From Brassica napus (taxonomy: Eukaryota > Streptophyta > Magnoliopsida > Brassicales > Brassicaceae): a DNA stretch of 64,000 nt. The notes beneath the pieces are model-generated. The model was not told the origin of the DNA and searched no databases. It worked only from the letters and a program-made list of their open reading frames with translations. Both the position numbers and the translations under genes were made by a program. The stretch is from positions 14,345,726 through 14,409,725 of the forward strand of contig NC_063448.1 of NCBI RefSeq assembly GCF_020379485.1, in the 5' to 3' direction. Below, in pieces: positions 24,214-37,657 of this stretch (position 1 is its first letter; every line of letters starts with the position of its first letter).

Positions 24214-24541
24214 CCTATAATAATAAAAGCAGAAAAACAAATATTAAAGAAAACTACTATACCCATGTAAAGCACAAAAAGATATTCAAATTTTAGTTAT
24301 CTTTTTCAAAAAATTCAAAAAGTTGAAAATCAATAAACAAAAAAAAATTATTATATTTTTGGAAAATATTATGTTAATGTCACATCAATATTTATATTAA
24401 ATTTATATATTTAACTCAATTATATATTAGCAGTCAAATATTTAGTTATCATATAAGTATACCTAAATAATAATATTTACTATACAAACCATAATAATTT
24501 TTACTATACAAACTGGCGCGTAGCGCCGGCAAAGCCACTAG
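24214..24541 (+). mobile_element. Short Helitron-like element
   Basis: It begins CCTATAATAATAAAAGCAG, similar to AtREP-type starts, and ends with the stem GGCGCGTAGCGCC followed by GGCAAAGCCACTAG and T. It is 328 bp and non-coding. The 5' dinucleotide is CC rather than TC, so the start is less certain than the 3' end. Confidence 0.5.
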
Positions 24542-25592
24542 TACCCCTAAAATTAACAAGTTATTTACAATACAATGCTATTAAATTATCCTAAGTTTAA
24601 GCAATCCATGTTTTTTCCTATTATATTAAATCATTTCATAAATCTCTTTTACTCTTCTTAAAAAAATCGGTGACATTAATTTAGGAAAACCAGTTTACCA
24701 TTGCTTCCATACGAAAATATTTTCCAAAAATATACAATTAGATGCCTATTATTACATAAGTATTAATAAATATCTTTTTAAAAAATAAAGGTTATTTGTT
24801 ACTGTTAAGTTTTATACTAATGATATAGTGATATACATAACTCAAGTATATTTATTTTCACATTTGATACCGTTGAAACATACCATAATTAAAATAAAGA
24901 AATAGTTGATTTACATAAGCAAACCCGCACATACGAATATACATAATTTTATGTATAATTTTATATAAATAATAGTCCATTGCAAATCAAATATGATGAG
25001 TGTTGAAGAATATAAAATATTCAACACCAAATTTAAATAATATATATAACAAAAAATAAAAATACACTTGTGCCAACGCATAATTCATATTCTAACAGTT
25101 TGAAAGCCAAAATAAAATTATTCAATATAAATTTTAAAAAAATTATTTAAAATGTCATATTAAATAATTATTTCATACAGTAAAATTTTAAAATACAGAC
25201 TACTATTTTTACCGTATAAATATTTATTTGAAAAGGTAAAAAAGAATACCAGTACGACTGTGCGGATCAAGCTCTAATATAATATTATTTTAAATAGACT
25301 TTTTGAAAAGGCTGCATTTTTCCTGTATAATAGGCCCAAGCCCAATTAAGTAGTAAATATAAGGCGAAAGTAAATGTGCGGCTCACAATAGCCCAAGCCC
25401 AATTCTCACGACTTTCACCATCGCTGACATGAACGTTCAACGTGTTAAACACAGTCCAAATTCATTAGTAGAAGACGACGAAACAAACAGAGAATTAAAG
25501 ATGTGTCCCACTGTAGCAACAAACACCACACAGCCACACACACACGCACGAAGAAGACTTTCTCAAATCGGAGAAACCAATAACTGACGAAA
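24542..25592. other. AT-rich intergenic region and promoter side of the NPF5.10-like gene
   Basis: No ORF is supported. The last 200 bases become less AT-rich and contain repeated CACACA just before the coding start at 25593, consistent with a leader. I see no convincing TATA box. Confidence 0.35.
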
Positions 25593-27572
25593 ATGGCGAA
25601 CGCCGGCGTTGATAACGAAGCCGGAACCCCGCTTCTTTCTAAAACAGTTGACGGATCCGTTGACTACAGAAACGAACCCGCCGTCAGATCTTCCTCCGGA
25701 GGCTGGAGATCCGCCGGATTCATCATCGGTAAATTCTCCGAGATTCCCGCCAAATTCGTCAGTACTCCTTCTAAATTTGCTTTTTCCGACGGCAGGTGTG
25801 GAGGTAGCTGAGCGGTTCGCTTACTACGGGATCTCGTCGAATCTGATAATGTATCTGACGGGACCACTAGGCCAATCCACGGCGGCTGCAGCTGCTAACG
25901 TCAATGCCTGGTATGGAACGGCGTCGTTGCTTCCTCTTCTCGGTGCTTTTGTTGCAGACTCCTTCCTAGGTCGTTTCCGTACGATCCTCGCCGCATCAGC
26001 TCTCTACGTATTGGTACGAATCTATCTCCAACTCTATTGTACATCCGGTTTAATGTAAACCGTCTGGTTATTTATCGGTTATAGGAAAAAAAAAAAGTGA
26101 CAGAGTTGATTGTAACAAACTCTCAATAACAGAATTTTTCGTGGTTTGATGAACAACAGGGACTTGGTTTACTGACTCTATCTGCGATGATTCCTTCAGA
26201 CTGCAAAGTTACCAATCCACTCGCCTCATGCTCTCCTCCTAGATTTCAAGTTATCGCCTTCTTTGGTGCTCTGTATCTAGTGGCACTAGCTCAAGGCGGG
26301 CATAAGCCGTGTGTTCAGGCCTTTGGAGCGGATCAGTTTGATGAGAAGGATCCTGAGGAGTGTAAAGCGAAGAGTTCCTTCTTTAATTGGTGGTATTTTG
26401 GTATGTGTTTTGGGACGTTGGTGACTCTATGGGTGTTGAACTACGTACAAGACAATCTCAGCTGGGCTCTAGGGTTTGGTATACCATGTGTTGCTATGGT
26501 GCTTGCTTTGGTTATTTTCTTGCTCGGAACCAGTACTTACCGGTTTAGCATTCGAAGAGAAAGTAGAAGCGCTTTTTCCAGGATCGGGAATGTTTATGTA
26601 GCCGCTGTTAAGAACTGGAGAGTATCAGCTTCGGTTGTAGCTGACGCAGAAGAGAGCCTTGGTTTAATCTCTCATACAAGCTCAACGCAGTTTAGGTTAA
26701 ACTGCTTCTTGTCTCCTTTGATTTTTGTTGTTAGTACAGCCCTGTAGTAACATCTTGTTTCTTATTGCAACTGTAGTTTTCTCAACAAAGCTCTGGTCGG
26801 AACGAGCGGTTGTAGTTTAGATGAACTTGAAGAAGCAAAATCAGTGCTTAGGCTAGCTCCGATCTGGTTAACTTGCTTGGTTTACGCGGTTGTGTTCGCG
26901 CAGTCTCCAACTTTCTTCACTAAACAAGGAGCCACAATGGAGAGATCAATCACACCGAGTTACAAGATCTCTCCGGCGACCCTCCAGTCCTTCGTCAGCC
27001 TCTCTATAGTCATCTTCATCCCCGTGTACGACCGTGTACTCATCCCGATCGCAAGATCATTTACACATAAACCAGGAGGAATCACTATGCTTCAGAGAAT
27101 AGGCACTGGCATTTTCCTCTCTTTTCTTGCTATGGTGATAGCCGCTCTAGTGGAGATGAAAAGGCTTCAAACGGCTGCGGATTACGGGCTCATCGATTCA
27201 CCAGACGTTACGGTTCCAATGAGTGTGTGGTGGTTAGTTCCTCAGTATGTTCTCTTTGGTATCTCGGATGTTTTTGCAATGGTGGGTCTTCAAGAGTTCT
27301 TCTACGACCAGGTCCCTAGCGAGCTGAGAAGCGTGGGATTGGCTCTGTACTTGAGCATATTCGGTGTTGGTAGCTTTCTCAGTAGTTTCATGATATCAGT
27401 TATTGATAAAGCGACGAGCCGATCAGGTCAAGTGAGTTGGTTCGCGAATAACTTGAACAAGGCTCATCTGGATTACTTTTACTGGTTACTTGCTTGTTTC
27501 AGCTTCATTGGCTTAGCCTCTTACTTGTATTTTGCAAAGGCCTACGTCTCTAAGAGGATCAACACGCTTTAA
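25593..27572 (+). CDS. NPF5.10: NRT1/PTR family transporter, NPF5.10-like
   Basis: Four exons, 25593-25728, 25796-26013, 26160-26695 and 26777-27572, join in phase to 561 codons plus stop without interruption. Proton-coupled transporters of this major-facilitator family have 12 membrane segments; several NPF5 members carry nitrate across the tonoplast. Seen here: the ExxER proton-site motif ([10 protein letters not shown]) at the exon 1/2 border, [40 protein letters not shown], a charged central loop, and FFYDQVP near the end. Intron positions match the minus-strand neighbour. I recall At1g22540 (NPF5.10) as the closest Arabidopsis protein; the exact NPF5 number is from memory. Its stop lies 333 bases from that of the convergent neighbour, and that gap holds no gene. 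Confidence 0.92.
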
Positions 27573-27905
27573 ACACTATATCTCCTGTGTTAAAATGTTG
27601 CAGGTAGCCAGGTACTCCCTTTCTCTATCTCTCTCTAATGTTTCATCACACTATTTAATACTATCCCATGTTGAATCATGATCAGATTAGTTATATAGAT
27701 GTTCATTTAATTATATTGCTTGTAATGCACGTTTTAGGGTACTTTTAAACCATAAAATGTTTATGCAAGTATGCATATGTTATTTGTAATGCACATAGTT
27801 TTCCATGTTTGTGGTATAGTCTTTACATGGTCTTATATATATCATTTGCACCTTATGAACAATGAATATGTATATCAGTATATCCATACAACACTTTTCT
27901 CATTC

Positions 27906-30112
27906 TTAGACTTGATCTACCCGGCGATAAACATACAACCTGGAGAAGAACAAAAACGCTAGGAACCCAACGGCGGTGAAAGCAGCGAGCAACCAGTAAA
28001 AGTAATCGACATGGGCTCGGTTCAAGTTAGTGTTGAACCAGCTATCTCCACCATCTTTTCCGGTAACCCAATCAATCACAGTGATAAGCATACCACTCAA
28101 GAAGCTCGAAAGACCCATTGCACTCAAAGAAAGCGCTAGACCAATGCTCCTTAACTCCGTTGGAACTTGGTCGTAGAAGAACTCTTGTGTACCCACTAGC
28201 GAGAACACATCAATCATCCCGAGTAGCAAATACTGAGGAACGAACCACCATATCGACATGGGGATGGTTGCGTCCGGTCTATCCACAAGTCCATATTCCT
28301 TAGCCGTCTCGAGCCGTTTCATTTCTACCAACGCAGCAACCACCATGTTGAAGCTAGAGAGTACCATTCCAGCTCCAATTCTCTGGAGCATCGTGATCCC
28401 AAAAGGCTTCTTGGTAATGTATCTAGCTAACGGGAGGAATACACGTTCATAAGTTGGGACTGAGATGAGAATCGAAACGCCGATAAACGACTGAAAGGAT
28501 GCCGGAGGGATTTCCAAACCCGGCAAGATTTTTCTGTCCACTGTGACGCCTTGCTTTGTGAAGAAAGTCGAGTATTGAGCGTACGGAATCGTGCTTATGA
28601 CCGATGTGATCCATATTGGTATAAGCCTTACCAAAGCCATTGCGTCTTCCACGTCCTTTATACTACATGGCTCTGCACCTCCTTCTCCTGATAGCAACGC
28701 TTTCGCTAGGAACCTTGAAGTCAAAATGAAATAAGTCGCATTCAAAATATAAGAAAAGATACAAACCTTAGGGATGCATAAAACTTACTCAAGCCAACCT
28801 TTACGTTTCTGTGATGAACCATCCTCTAATAGACCTTGACTCAAACCTGAATCTGACAAGTTCAGTTTTCTGTTCTTGTAGGCCGCAACAAAAACTCTTC
28901 CAATCCTCGCAAAAGCGTTCTTCTTCTCCTTGTGGTTACCTCTTGGGTACCTGTAAGTTTTTCTTCCGACCAAGAAGAGAGCAAGAGCCATAACCATGAA
29001 CAAACAAGGGATCCCAAAACCAAGGGCCCAGCTAACATTGTCTTGAACGTAAACCACCACAAGAAAAGATAAAGTGATTCCGGCAGATAAAGTCATGAAC
29101 CACCAGTTGAAAAATGATCCTCTAGATATTCTCTCCTTTGAATCTCCCGAGTCAAACTGGTCCGCACCAAACGCTTGAACACACGGCTTGTGACCCCCTT
29201 GTCCGATCGCCACCATGTACAGAGAGCAGAAGAAAAGTATATTCACCCAGAAAAACGATTTAACGGTATCGTTACGTTGCTCGGATATTCTTATTAAGAT
29301 TAAGAAAGCCGACAAGGTCAATAGTCCTAGTCCCTGTAATAACAATTCCCAAAATTTACAAGGCGTTATTGGTTATATATAACGACGATATATTAATATA
29401 TTCTCACTGATTTAAAAGCCATTGTGGTTTTAACATTTGTATTTTAAACTTAAAAACACTTGCAAATATTTTCAAATATTCAACATTTACTAAACTATTT
29501 TTTTTTAACTCAAACTAATATTTACAAGTCTTTAGACAAATAGCACATGATTTAGAAGATTTTTTTCATATAAATAACGATCTAGTAAGATCACATGATT
29601 TTGTTTAGTTTTTTTTTTAACAATTAAAATATACCAATCAGACTAAAAATTGGGAGTGGGAGAGGGAACCTACGAGTATGTAGATGAGTGAAGCCACAAC
29701 AATGGTGTGATAACGACCAAGATATGCGTCTGCTATGAAAGCTCCTAAGACAGGAAGCATCGAGGCTGTTCCTGACCACGTGTTGACGTTTACGGCGGCG
29801 GTCGCCGTGGATTGCCCCAGAGGTCCGGTGAGGTAAGTAATTAAGTTGGAGGCAATACCAAAGTACGCAAATCTTTCTCCTACCTCCACACCTGAATTTT
29901 TTTCAAGGAAAAAAAAACGAAACTCGTAAAATATTTTCAAGAAAAAAATGAAACTCGTAAAAAATTCAAGAAAAAATATGGAACTTACCAATAATATACC
30001 AGGCGGATCTCCATCCGCCGGTGGAAAGTTTTCCGGCGGGAAATCCATGGTGGTCTACGGAATCGCTAACATAATCTTCTATAAGTGCGACTTCTTCCTC
30101 AGGCGTCGCCAT
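27906..30112 (-). CDS. NPF5.16: NRT1/PTR family transporter, NPF5.16-like
   Basis: Exons 29989-30112, 29674-29891, 28789-29333 and 27906-28713 join in phase to 564 codons plus stop. Exon 2 has the same length (218 bp) as in the convergent neighbour, and intron positions agree, so they are tandem paralogues. Seen: start MATPEEEVALIEDYV, ExxER (EVGERFAYFG), [31 protein letters not shown], a basic central loop (KNRKLNLSDSG) and [19 protein letters not shown] recall At1g22550 (NPF5.16, reported as a vacuolar nitrate transporter) as closest, with NPF5.15 the alternative. Intron 1 and intron 2 contain A/T runs but no insertion. The start is the first ATG that keeps the family's N-terminal WRSA motif in frame. 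Confidence 0.92.
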
Positions 30113-33100
30113 TTCTCGTATCCGCAGAAGTTAGGAATCACTTTGGAGACGATGAGGAGACTGAATTTTAAGCTATGATCCGTCCGTTCGTCTTACGCAA
30201 CTAATTATTTTAAGAAGACTTAATCAGTTATGATATATTCGTTTATTTATAATATACATTCTTGGATATTCAGATCAGATATAAACGTGATCATGGTCCA
30301 ACAACTGTCAAAGAACGTATTATAGATACCTATCTACCAATTTTTGATTATGAAAGATGCATGTTTCACAAGCTATACTTTAATTAAATTAGTTACCATC
30401 AAAGATATTTGATTAACAAACACGCAGTTTTATTTTTATATCAGTTTTTTCTTTGTTTGTCATTTTATATCAATGGAAAGTTTAAGTACACCAGTGATTC
30501 ATTATTGAATCATCACGTTAGCTAAAATCAAGATCCATACAATATCTAGTTTTTTTATTTGTAGATGGATTGATGGTAATTTTACTATTTATACGTTACT
30601 ATTTATTAGTGTAAAAGCATAATTATGTGAAGTTTCTCAAACTGAATATCTCACAAAGTATATTAATATTTAATTATATAAGATTCATAAATTTGAAAAA
30701 AAAATCATACTAAAAACTCTTAAATGAGAGAAATTGAGATAAATATCTCAAACAGTTAAAATTCTTTCTAATCAAATATTAATAATTACTACAGTTTTTT
30801 TACCGCGCTACGCGAGGTTTATATATTTTAAATTGTAGAAAATTTCAAAAAATACTCTTATGTAAGATGTATTTGAAAACTATTCCTTGGTTTTTTTGGT
30901 TGAAAAATCATGTTTATATTTATGTAAATTAACTAAACTATACAATCTAAATATTTTAAATATTGATGACCAGAAAAGAATATTTAAAGTATTGATGACC
31001 AAAAAATGAATATTTAAATTATAATAGCATATTTTTATAAATTATTTAAATATTTAATTAGAAGTAAACAAAAATAAAAAAAAATTATCTACTTTTTATT
31101 AAAAAAAGTACTTATATTATATAAACAAAATCTTACTAATAGATATTTTACTTGAAAAGATAAAGCATAAAGCATTTATGTTTTAAGGGTTTTTTCTTGT
31201 TCTCTACTTTCTCGTATCTACTATGTCCTCTAATTTTTTTCTGGTTATTTTCTTTTTAAATAAGCAAAATCAAACGCTAGTTTCAGATTTCATAAACTCC
31301 TAAACTTTAAACTAACCCAATAAAAATTATCAGTATGAAAAGCTACCAAAAACAATAAAAAGCTGTATCGTAGAAAAAAACTCAAAATCGAGACTCTGTA
31401 TAATCTAAATTAGAGTATAACAAAAATTAATTATAAGATATGACTGAAGACAAAAGGCTTGATAAATATTATGCTAAGTATGAAGGTATGAATAATGCTT
31501 GCAAAGTGTGCTAGTTCTCTGTTTATATAAATTTTGTACTTTCTTAAAAAGATGGACTTCATAACATTTTATAAAACTTATATATTTTGTCATTTGAAGT
31601 GATTAACATGTAGCTATCTTAAATATATGTTTATCTCAAAATATAATTAACTTAATTTAAATTTAGTTCCAATTTGTTAGTTTGAAATCAACTCAAGATA
31701 TTTGTTTTTCATATAATAAGTGTAGTTTTCAAACAAAAAAGTATTTTTCAATTAAAAATCATAAATATAGTATTTTTAAAAAAAAAAACTCTTTACTATT
31801 AGGTGAATTGTTTTGTTTGAGTTTGTATTTTGATAAGTATTTATTGGTTAAATAATTTTCACTACTTTTTCTTTATTTTTACCAATAAACTTGGAGTAAC
31901 CTTGTTCATCATCTTATTTTATACCACATATTTTTTGATAATTAGACAAAAACTGAAAAGTGAGTAGCATAACTAACAAAATAAATGTAAGGAATTAGCT
32001 TAATGTCTAATATATTAATTTTTACAATTTAAAAGTTTTTATCGGTTAGGTAATTATTTATGCTTAGTATACAAACATAGGTCTAAATATCTATCTTTAG
32101 AAAAAGCTGCTAATTTATTAATCCGTTTTTTTCTTTAATTTTTCTCAATTGCGAAAAAAGAAGAACTATTATCTTTTTGACAAAAAGAACTGTTAGCTTG
32201 CGATCAATAATCATATAAATGTTGATTTTATTATTTTAACATAAGGACTAACAATATATGTGTAAGACTAAATTTTTTGCGTATGAAAATAATCAAACAT
32301 TAAAAAGTCGTAGCAGTGGGGGAGCTAAGAGAGATCCACATTAAGCCAAGCTTCCTAATCCTATAAGTATCATCGTCCCCGTTAAAGATGTCATCAAATC
32401 CTACATTGACAATTTAGGACAGTATTATTATCTATATTCAGCTGAAAAGAATATTTCATTTTTTTATACATAACTCACTTATACCTGGAACCTGCAAAAA
32501 GCCTAGAGTGTTGAAATCTCCTTCTGCGCCAGACCTGGGTGAAAAACAATCCAAACCAAACCAAACCAATGGTGTTATTATCATCTATACAGGAGTTCTC
32601 AACAACATAGCTAGGGTTATATATGAATATTAAAATACAAAAAAAAAAATCAATAGGTAAAAAGCTACACGTAGAAACTTTTTTATTGTTCTAGTAAAAT
32701 TTGGATCTTTAGTCGACACATACTCTAGTGAAAGACACCTAACCTTGTTAAGATATGCAATCCAACTTGTAATGTTTCTGGCCTCTACACACACACCAAT
32801 TATCTCCATTCTAGTACACGGGGAAACAATGCCTCCTCACCAAGTTCAAATGTCAGAAAAATACCTAATGTGAGAAACTTTTAGTATTGTTAGATTAGAT
32901 ATGTTTAAACTTTGAAATACCTAATGTGAGAAACTTTTCAGTAATGTTGCTCTGAACACTTCTAAAACAATAAATAAACATTATTGGTTTTTATTTTAAA
33001 AAACGTTGTTGATTTTTCTAACGATGTTCAGTTCGTGGATTCAATTTACTTTTACAAGTTTACTCTTAATAGTGTCTTATAAAGTTGTTGAAAAGTACAA

Positions 33101-33413
33101 TTGTTAATAATTTAAAGAAATGAAGTATTATTTTGAATACATATGTAAGACCTTTTCAACGGATATTCAGTTTTTTGTTTACCTCACATCGCAATTCACA
33201 TGTCTAAACAATTTTATGGAAAAACTATTTACATATTAAAAAAAAAAGAAATGTATGGCATTCAGTGTATTCAGAATCAATTATTTGTTGTAGTTGTGTT
33301 ACTGTCTAGTTGTCACGTCCTTTTTATACTTTATTTAAGGTGATCGACGTGCATGACGACACAACAGACTCAAAATTGAAGTGGGAGTGGGACGAACTTA
33401 CTACTCCCTCCGT
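30113..33413. other. Long AT-rich gene-free stretch
   Basis: No supported gene. Small direct repeats occur: TATTGATGACCA-containing copies at about 30960 and 30992, and AAATACCTAATGTGAGAAAC at about 32860 and 32917. A GC hairpin near 30805 (CCGCGCTACGCGAGG) resembles a Helitron stem but has no proper end. A less AT-rich patch at 32310-32410 and one at 32490-32550 could be worn gene pieces. Confidence 0.4.
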
Positions 33414-34544
33414 TCCTTAATAATAGACTTTTTAGAAGAAAAAAAATCGTTTCAAAAAAATGTATTTTTTGTGTTTTCTATGAAAAAAATGGTAAACTTC
33501 AAGAAAATTAATTGACTTTATTGGATTACTATTGGTTAAAAGTTATTGAAAATTGAAAATTACAGAAAACGATACATTTTTTTTTGATCAAACAACATTT
33601 TATAGATTTTTACTCTCCATTAGAGGAGGAAATGATCACAATACTTGACAATAAAGCCATACTGGCAAAAGAAAGAGCTATAACAAAAGCTGAGCACATA
33701 GAAAAACATAGATAGATGTAGACATACATAACATATAAGCAACTAATATGGTAGAGAAGTCCTCTGAGCTCTACGCAATTGAGCTGAAAATGGAGATGTA
33801 TCCCTGTGAAATATAAAACACATAGAGTGATCTAAAACTTGAGACTGAAACAACAACGAATGCACATTTAACAATCACATAATCGGCTACAAATGCAGAA
33901 GTGATTAAACACCAATTTGCTGAGCCTTTGATTAGAACATAGATTGAGGTATCTCTAATCTTCAACACTAAACTTCATGTAACAGAACTTCTCAAAACAA
34001 GTAGAAATTTTGGGAGAACAAGCTCCATAAGGAGGGAAGCCAGACAACTATTGTCTAAGAACACCCGATACTCGGGGAAAATGGTAATATCAGACATGAA
34101 ACCTTCAAACTGCCACAAGGAAGAGAATATAACCTGAATACACCAAAAGCGGAACTACATACTGCAGTAAAGGTAAAAGATCTGTATACTGCAGTAGAGG
34201 GTTGCACTATGGCAAGAGGTGAGTCATCTGGTGGCTTTGGAGGCTCCAGCGGAGAAGCTCCGAAGACGACAACAAACACGGCAAAGGACGGCGGTGGATC
34301 TGGAGGAGGCCTGGACCGGGACGGAGAAGGAGCAGTTACCATCGAAGCCATGGACGAGCAGAGGAGATTCTTCAAAGCGAGTAAGAGTGGACGGCGGAGC
34401 TGAAACGTCGAGAATCCATTCAAGCGGCCGTCTTGGGAAGCGGGCCCCGGAGAGAGAAAATGATACATTTATTATGGTATTTTAATGTGTTTTCTTTATA
34501 TGTGTGAAAATAGTAAAAAATCTATCTTTTAGAAACAGAAAGAG
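33414..34544. mobile_element. Stowaway-type MITE split by a retroposon
   Basis: The left end CTCCCTCCGTTCC follows TA (33412-33413). The right end reads, in reverse complement, CTCTTTCTGTTTC and is followed by TA (34545-34546). Removing the retroposon at 33580-34454 and one target copy leaves an element of about 240 bp. Confidence 0.65.
33580..34454 (-). mobile_element. Short poly(A) retroposon nested in the MITE
   Basis: A 16-bp target copy with one mismatch (AGAAAACGATACATTT at 33564-33579, AGAAAATGATACATTT at 34455-34470) flanks it. A T run after the left copy places the tail on the minus strand. The 5' part (34468 leftwards) is GC-rich and encodes a Pro/Ser-rich stretch (VTAPSPSRSRPPPDPPPS) like the start of a plant LINE ORF1. 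No enzyme domain fits in its 875 bp, so it is a non-autonomous or internally deleted LINE. Confidence 0.65.
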
Positions 34545-34546
34545 TA

Positions 34547-35014
34547 TAATTTTACGCTTTCTTTTGCTTTATCTCTGGTCTAGTGGTCCAACGATATTTT
34601 GTAAGAACGTATTTTCTAAAGGTATATGATGGATTAGAGAAAATGACAGATAATATCTGTCCATATTGCATAATAAATATATTATGTTTTATTTATGTTA
34701 TGAACGTTTCAATCTTGCTAATAGTTGTCATTGCTCACATGCACGAAGATCATTTCAATTTTGTACGTATTCTTACTTGGTTTTTCAAATGTAATATAAA
34801 AACAAACCAATCACACAAAAGCTTGAAATGATGCCAGTTGCCAAATAATGTGTTGTGAGAATTTTTACTGGTTAGAAGCCTTACAAGCGTAAATTAGGAT
34901 GACACTCAAATCGTGCGTAACGCTGATTAATCCGTAATTTCTGGGTCCGTTTGTAGATTATTTCTTTCTCTCTTTGTTTCTTTGTTGTTGTATATTTATA
35001 AATTGTATGGTCTT
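34547..35014. other. Gene-free stretch
   Basis: AT-rich, no supported feature; it separates the MITE from the large MULE. Confidence 0.4.
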
Positions 35015-36018
35015 TAAATTTTAGGGGTTTTTGCCAAAACTAACCCACAACTTGATTTTAACCCAATACTTATACCCAAATTTGAATCAAATGCAAAACT
35101 AACCTAAAAGCCTAGTGAAATTACAGCTCAGCCCCTTGTGACCAAACAAAAAAACAGAAGCTATTTTTACGAATATAGCCCTAGTAAATCGTCTGAGTCG
35201 TCTAAGATGTTGGAAGTCATCTGGACGACTGAAGTGTAAGTCGTCTGGTACCAGTTTATTTTAAAAATAATTTATAAATCTTGTAAAAAAATATTTTGAT
35301 GCGTGAAAAATAAAAATCAAGTAATTATAAACAGTTTTAAGTGATATAAATTAAGATATGATAAAATTGATTTGTTTTGAAGATAGATGAGTGGAAGTAG
35401 TGAATCATGAAATACTTTGGTTTAGGAGTTTGGCAAACATATGTTGTAGTATTGTATGTATTGTTATGGTTAGATTTTGGAAAACTAAAATATTTTTTTC
35501 AAAAATTAGTTTTCACCTATATGTGTTTATTTATGTGTATAGTAAACACTTTTCAAGTTTGATTTGATTTTATGAAGTCTTTAATTAGATAATTAAGTTT
35601 AGGGGTTATGTTTAGGGTGTGGACGACTTATATTTCAGTCGTCTGTTGAATAATTTACTCGGACGACGTATATTTCAGTCGTCTGTTGAATAATTTACTC
35701 GGACAACTTACATTTCAGTCGTCTGGTGAAGAAATTAAAACAGACGACTTACATGTAAGTCGTCCAGAAGAGTTTAATATTTTTAGCGGGAAATTAAATA
35801 TTTTTAGCGGGAAACTAAAATAGAAGACTTTCCAGTCGTCTGGTTTAAATTATTTAAGCGGAAAAATAATTTTTTTTAAAAAATTTTAGGCGGGAATATT
35901 TGGACGACTTACATGTAAGTCGTCTGTTTTAATTTCTTCACCAGACGACTGAAATGTAAGTCGTCCAGGAAGTCGTCTGAGTCAAAAATATTTAACCTAA
36001 TTGGATTTTTTGTCTCTC

Positions 36019-36027
36019 TATATAAAG
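36019..36027 (+). promoter_or_regulatory. TATA box inside the MULE
   Basis: CTATATAAAG lies 33 bases before a pyrimidine-rich CTCTCTCCTCCTCTC leader and an ATG at 36060, the standard plant core-promoter spacing. The ATG opens only a seven-codon frame including stop (MAATKM). Confidence 0.5.
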
Positions 36028-36059
36028 AAAAATTTACACATTCTCTCTCCTCCTCTCAA

Positions 36060-37070
36060 ATGGCTGCAACAAAAATGTAATGTTCATCATTCTAAAACTC
36101 TCCAACCTCTCTCTAATCTCTTTGACTTGAAAACACCAAACTTTATATGAATTTTTCAGTTTTACCTCATGTATTTCTTACTAATCTATCTCTTTTGCAG
36201 GTTTTTAATCAAATGGTACTCATCTTCCACTAATTTAAAGGTAAATCTATTAATTTTAGATATGTATTTTTGTGTATTCTATAAATGTAGATTTATCTAA
36301 TCTTCCACTCATTTTCTCTATTTTTAAGTCATTTGAACGTTTTTGGATATGGAGGTTTTTCAGATCTGGATTTGATATGCAGGTTTTTCAGATATTGAAG
36401 ACTTCTTGGACGACTTACCTGTTAGTCGTCTGGAAGTCGTCTGGACTTCTTGGAAGTCTTCTGACAAAGTCGTCTGGACTTCCACCTTCCAGGAAGTCGT
36501 CTGGACTTCCAGGAAGTCGTCTGGACTTCCAGGAAGTCGTCTGGACTTCATGGAAGTCTTCTGACGAAGTCTCCCTTTCATAATAGATCTGAGCGTTTTG
36601 GTAAGTTCTTATGTCTGATTTTTCTTCATTTGGTAACTTCTTGTTGTATAAAGTTCTTATTTTTTTCCCAAACTAAAACTCTCCAAACCCACTCTAATCT
36701 CTTTGACTTGAAAACACCAAACTTTATATGAATTTTCCAGTTTTGTCTCATGTCTTTCTTACTAATCTATCTTTTTTGCAGGTTTTTAATTAGATGGTAC
36801 TCATCTTCCACTAATTTAAAGGTAGATCTATTATTTTTAGATATTTATTTTTGTGTGTTCTGTAAAAGTAGATTTATCTAATCTTTCACTCATTTTTTCT
36901 GTTTTTAAGCCATTTGAACGTTTTTGGATATGCAGGTTTTTCAGATCTGGATTTAATATGCAGGTCTTTCAGATCTGGAAGACTTCTGGGACGACTTACC
37001 TGTTAGTCGTCTGGATGTGGTCTTGTCTACTCAAGTGGAATCTAAGCTTGTCTTTGTAGAGGAATGATCT
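36060..37070 (+). ncRNA. Candidate spliced, essentially non-coding transcript of the MULE
   Basis: Downstream of the TATA box are sequences with plant intron features (TTCTTACTAATCTATCTCTTTTGCAG|GT at about 36200 and again near 36781). A stretch of about 350 bases (36085-36440) is repeated directly at 36668-37015 with its AG acceptor and its motif pairs. Open frames here are translations of repeats with no similarity I know. A polyadenylated transcript would carry several motif hairpins. Confidence 0.3.
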
Positions 37071-37657
37071 ATAATAGTTTTGTTTGTGGTCTGTTTTGTG
37101 AATTGCATGTCTACTCTTTTAGTTGTGATTTTTTTGTAAAATCAGTAATAATATTTTCCAAGATGTATTAAATGTGCTAACAATGTGTTTACACATTTAC
37201 AAATCAATGAAATAATAGACTTCAGTAGCCTTTTTCTTATCTTTGGATCTCTCATATGCAATAATAAACTCCAATGGCCTTTTTCTCATCTTAATAAACA
37301 AGAATGTTGGTAGCTTTATATTGATACAACATTTTAAGAAGCATTTTAACCCTTCTTCCAACTAATAACAATAGTCATCATTATTGTCTATAACAATAAT
37401 ACTTAAGAGATAGAAACAAACAATAATAACTAGTCAAAGCATATCATATTTTATTATAAGTTTGCGTTGAAAAACTTAGTCAAATTTAGTAAAACTAAGG
37501 GAGAGAACATATTTTGTAAATATGAGTTTTACATATCTTGAAGTTACTTATCACTCTTAAAAATACAAGTTATTCAAAAACTAACGTAGAAGACTTAAAA
37601 ACTAGCGGAGAAGACGCGGACGACTTCAATCTAAGTTGTCCAGACGACTAAACTATA

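Noticed and set aside
30800..30825. Helitron end on the minus strand
   Set aside because: A GC stem is present but no CTRR terminus follows it and no matching start was found.
34209..34485. Plus-strand Gly-rich ORFs
   Set aside because: They lie opposite the Pro/Ser-rich LINE-like leader of the retroposon, which reads on the minus strand.
36272..36583. Plus-strand ORF of 103 codons
   Set aside because: It is a translation of the 20-bp tandem repeat and AT-rich intron-like sequence; no similarity and no coding character.
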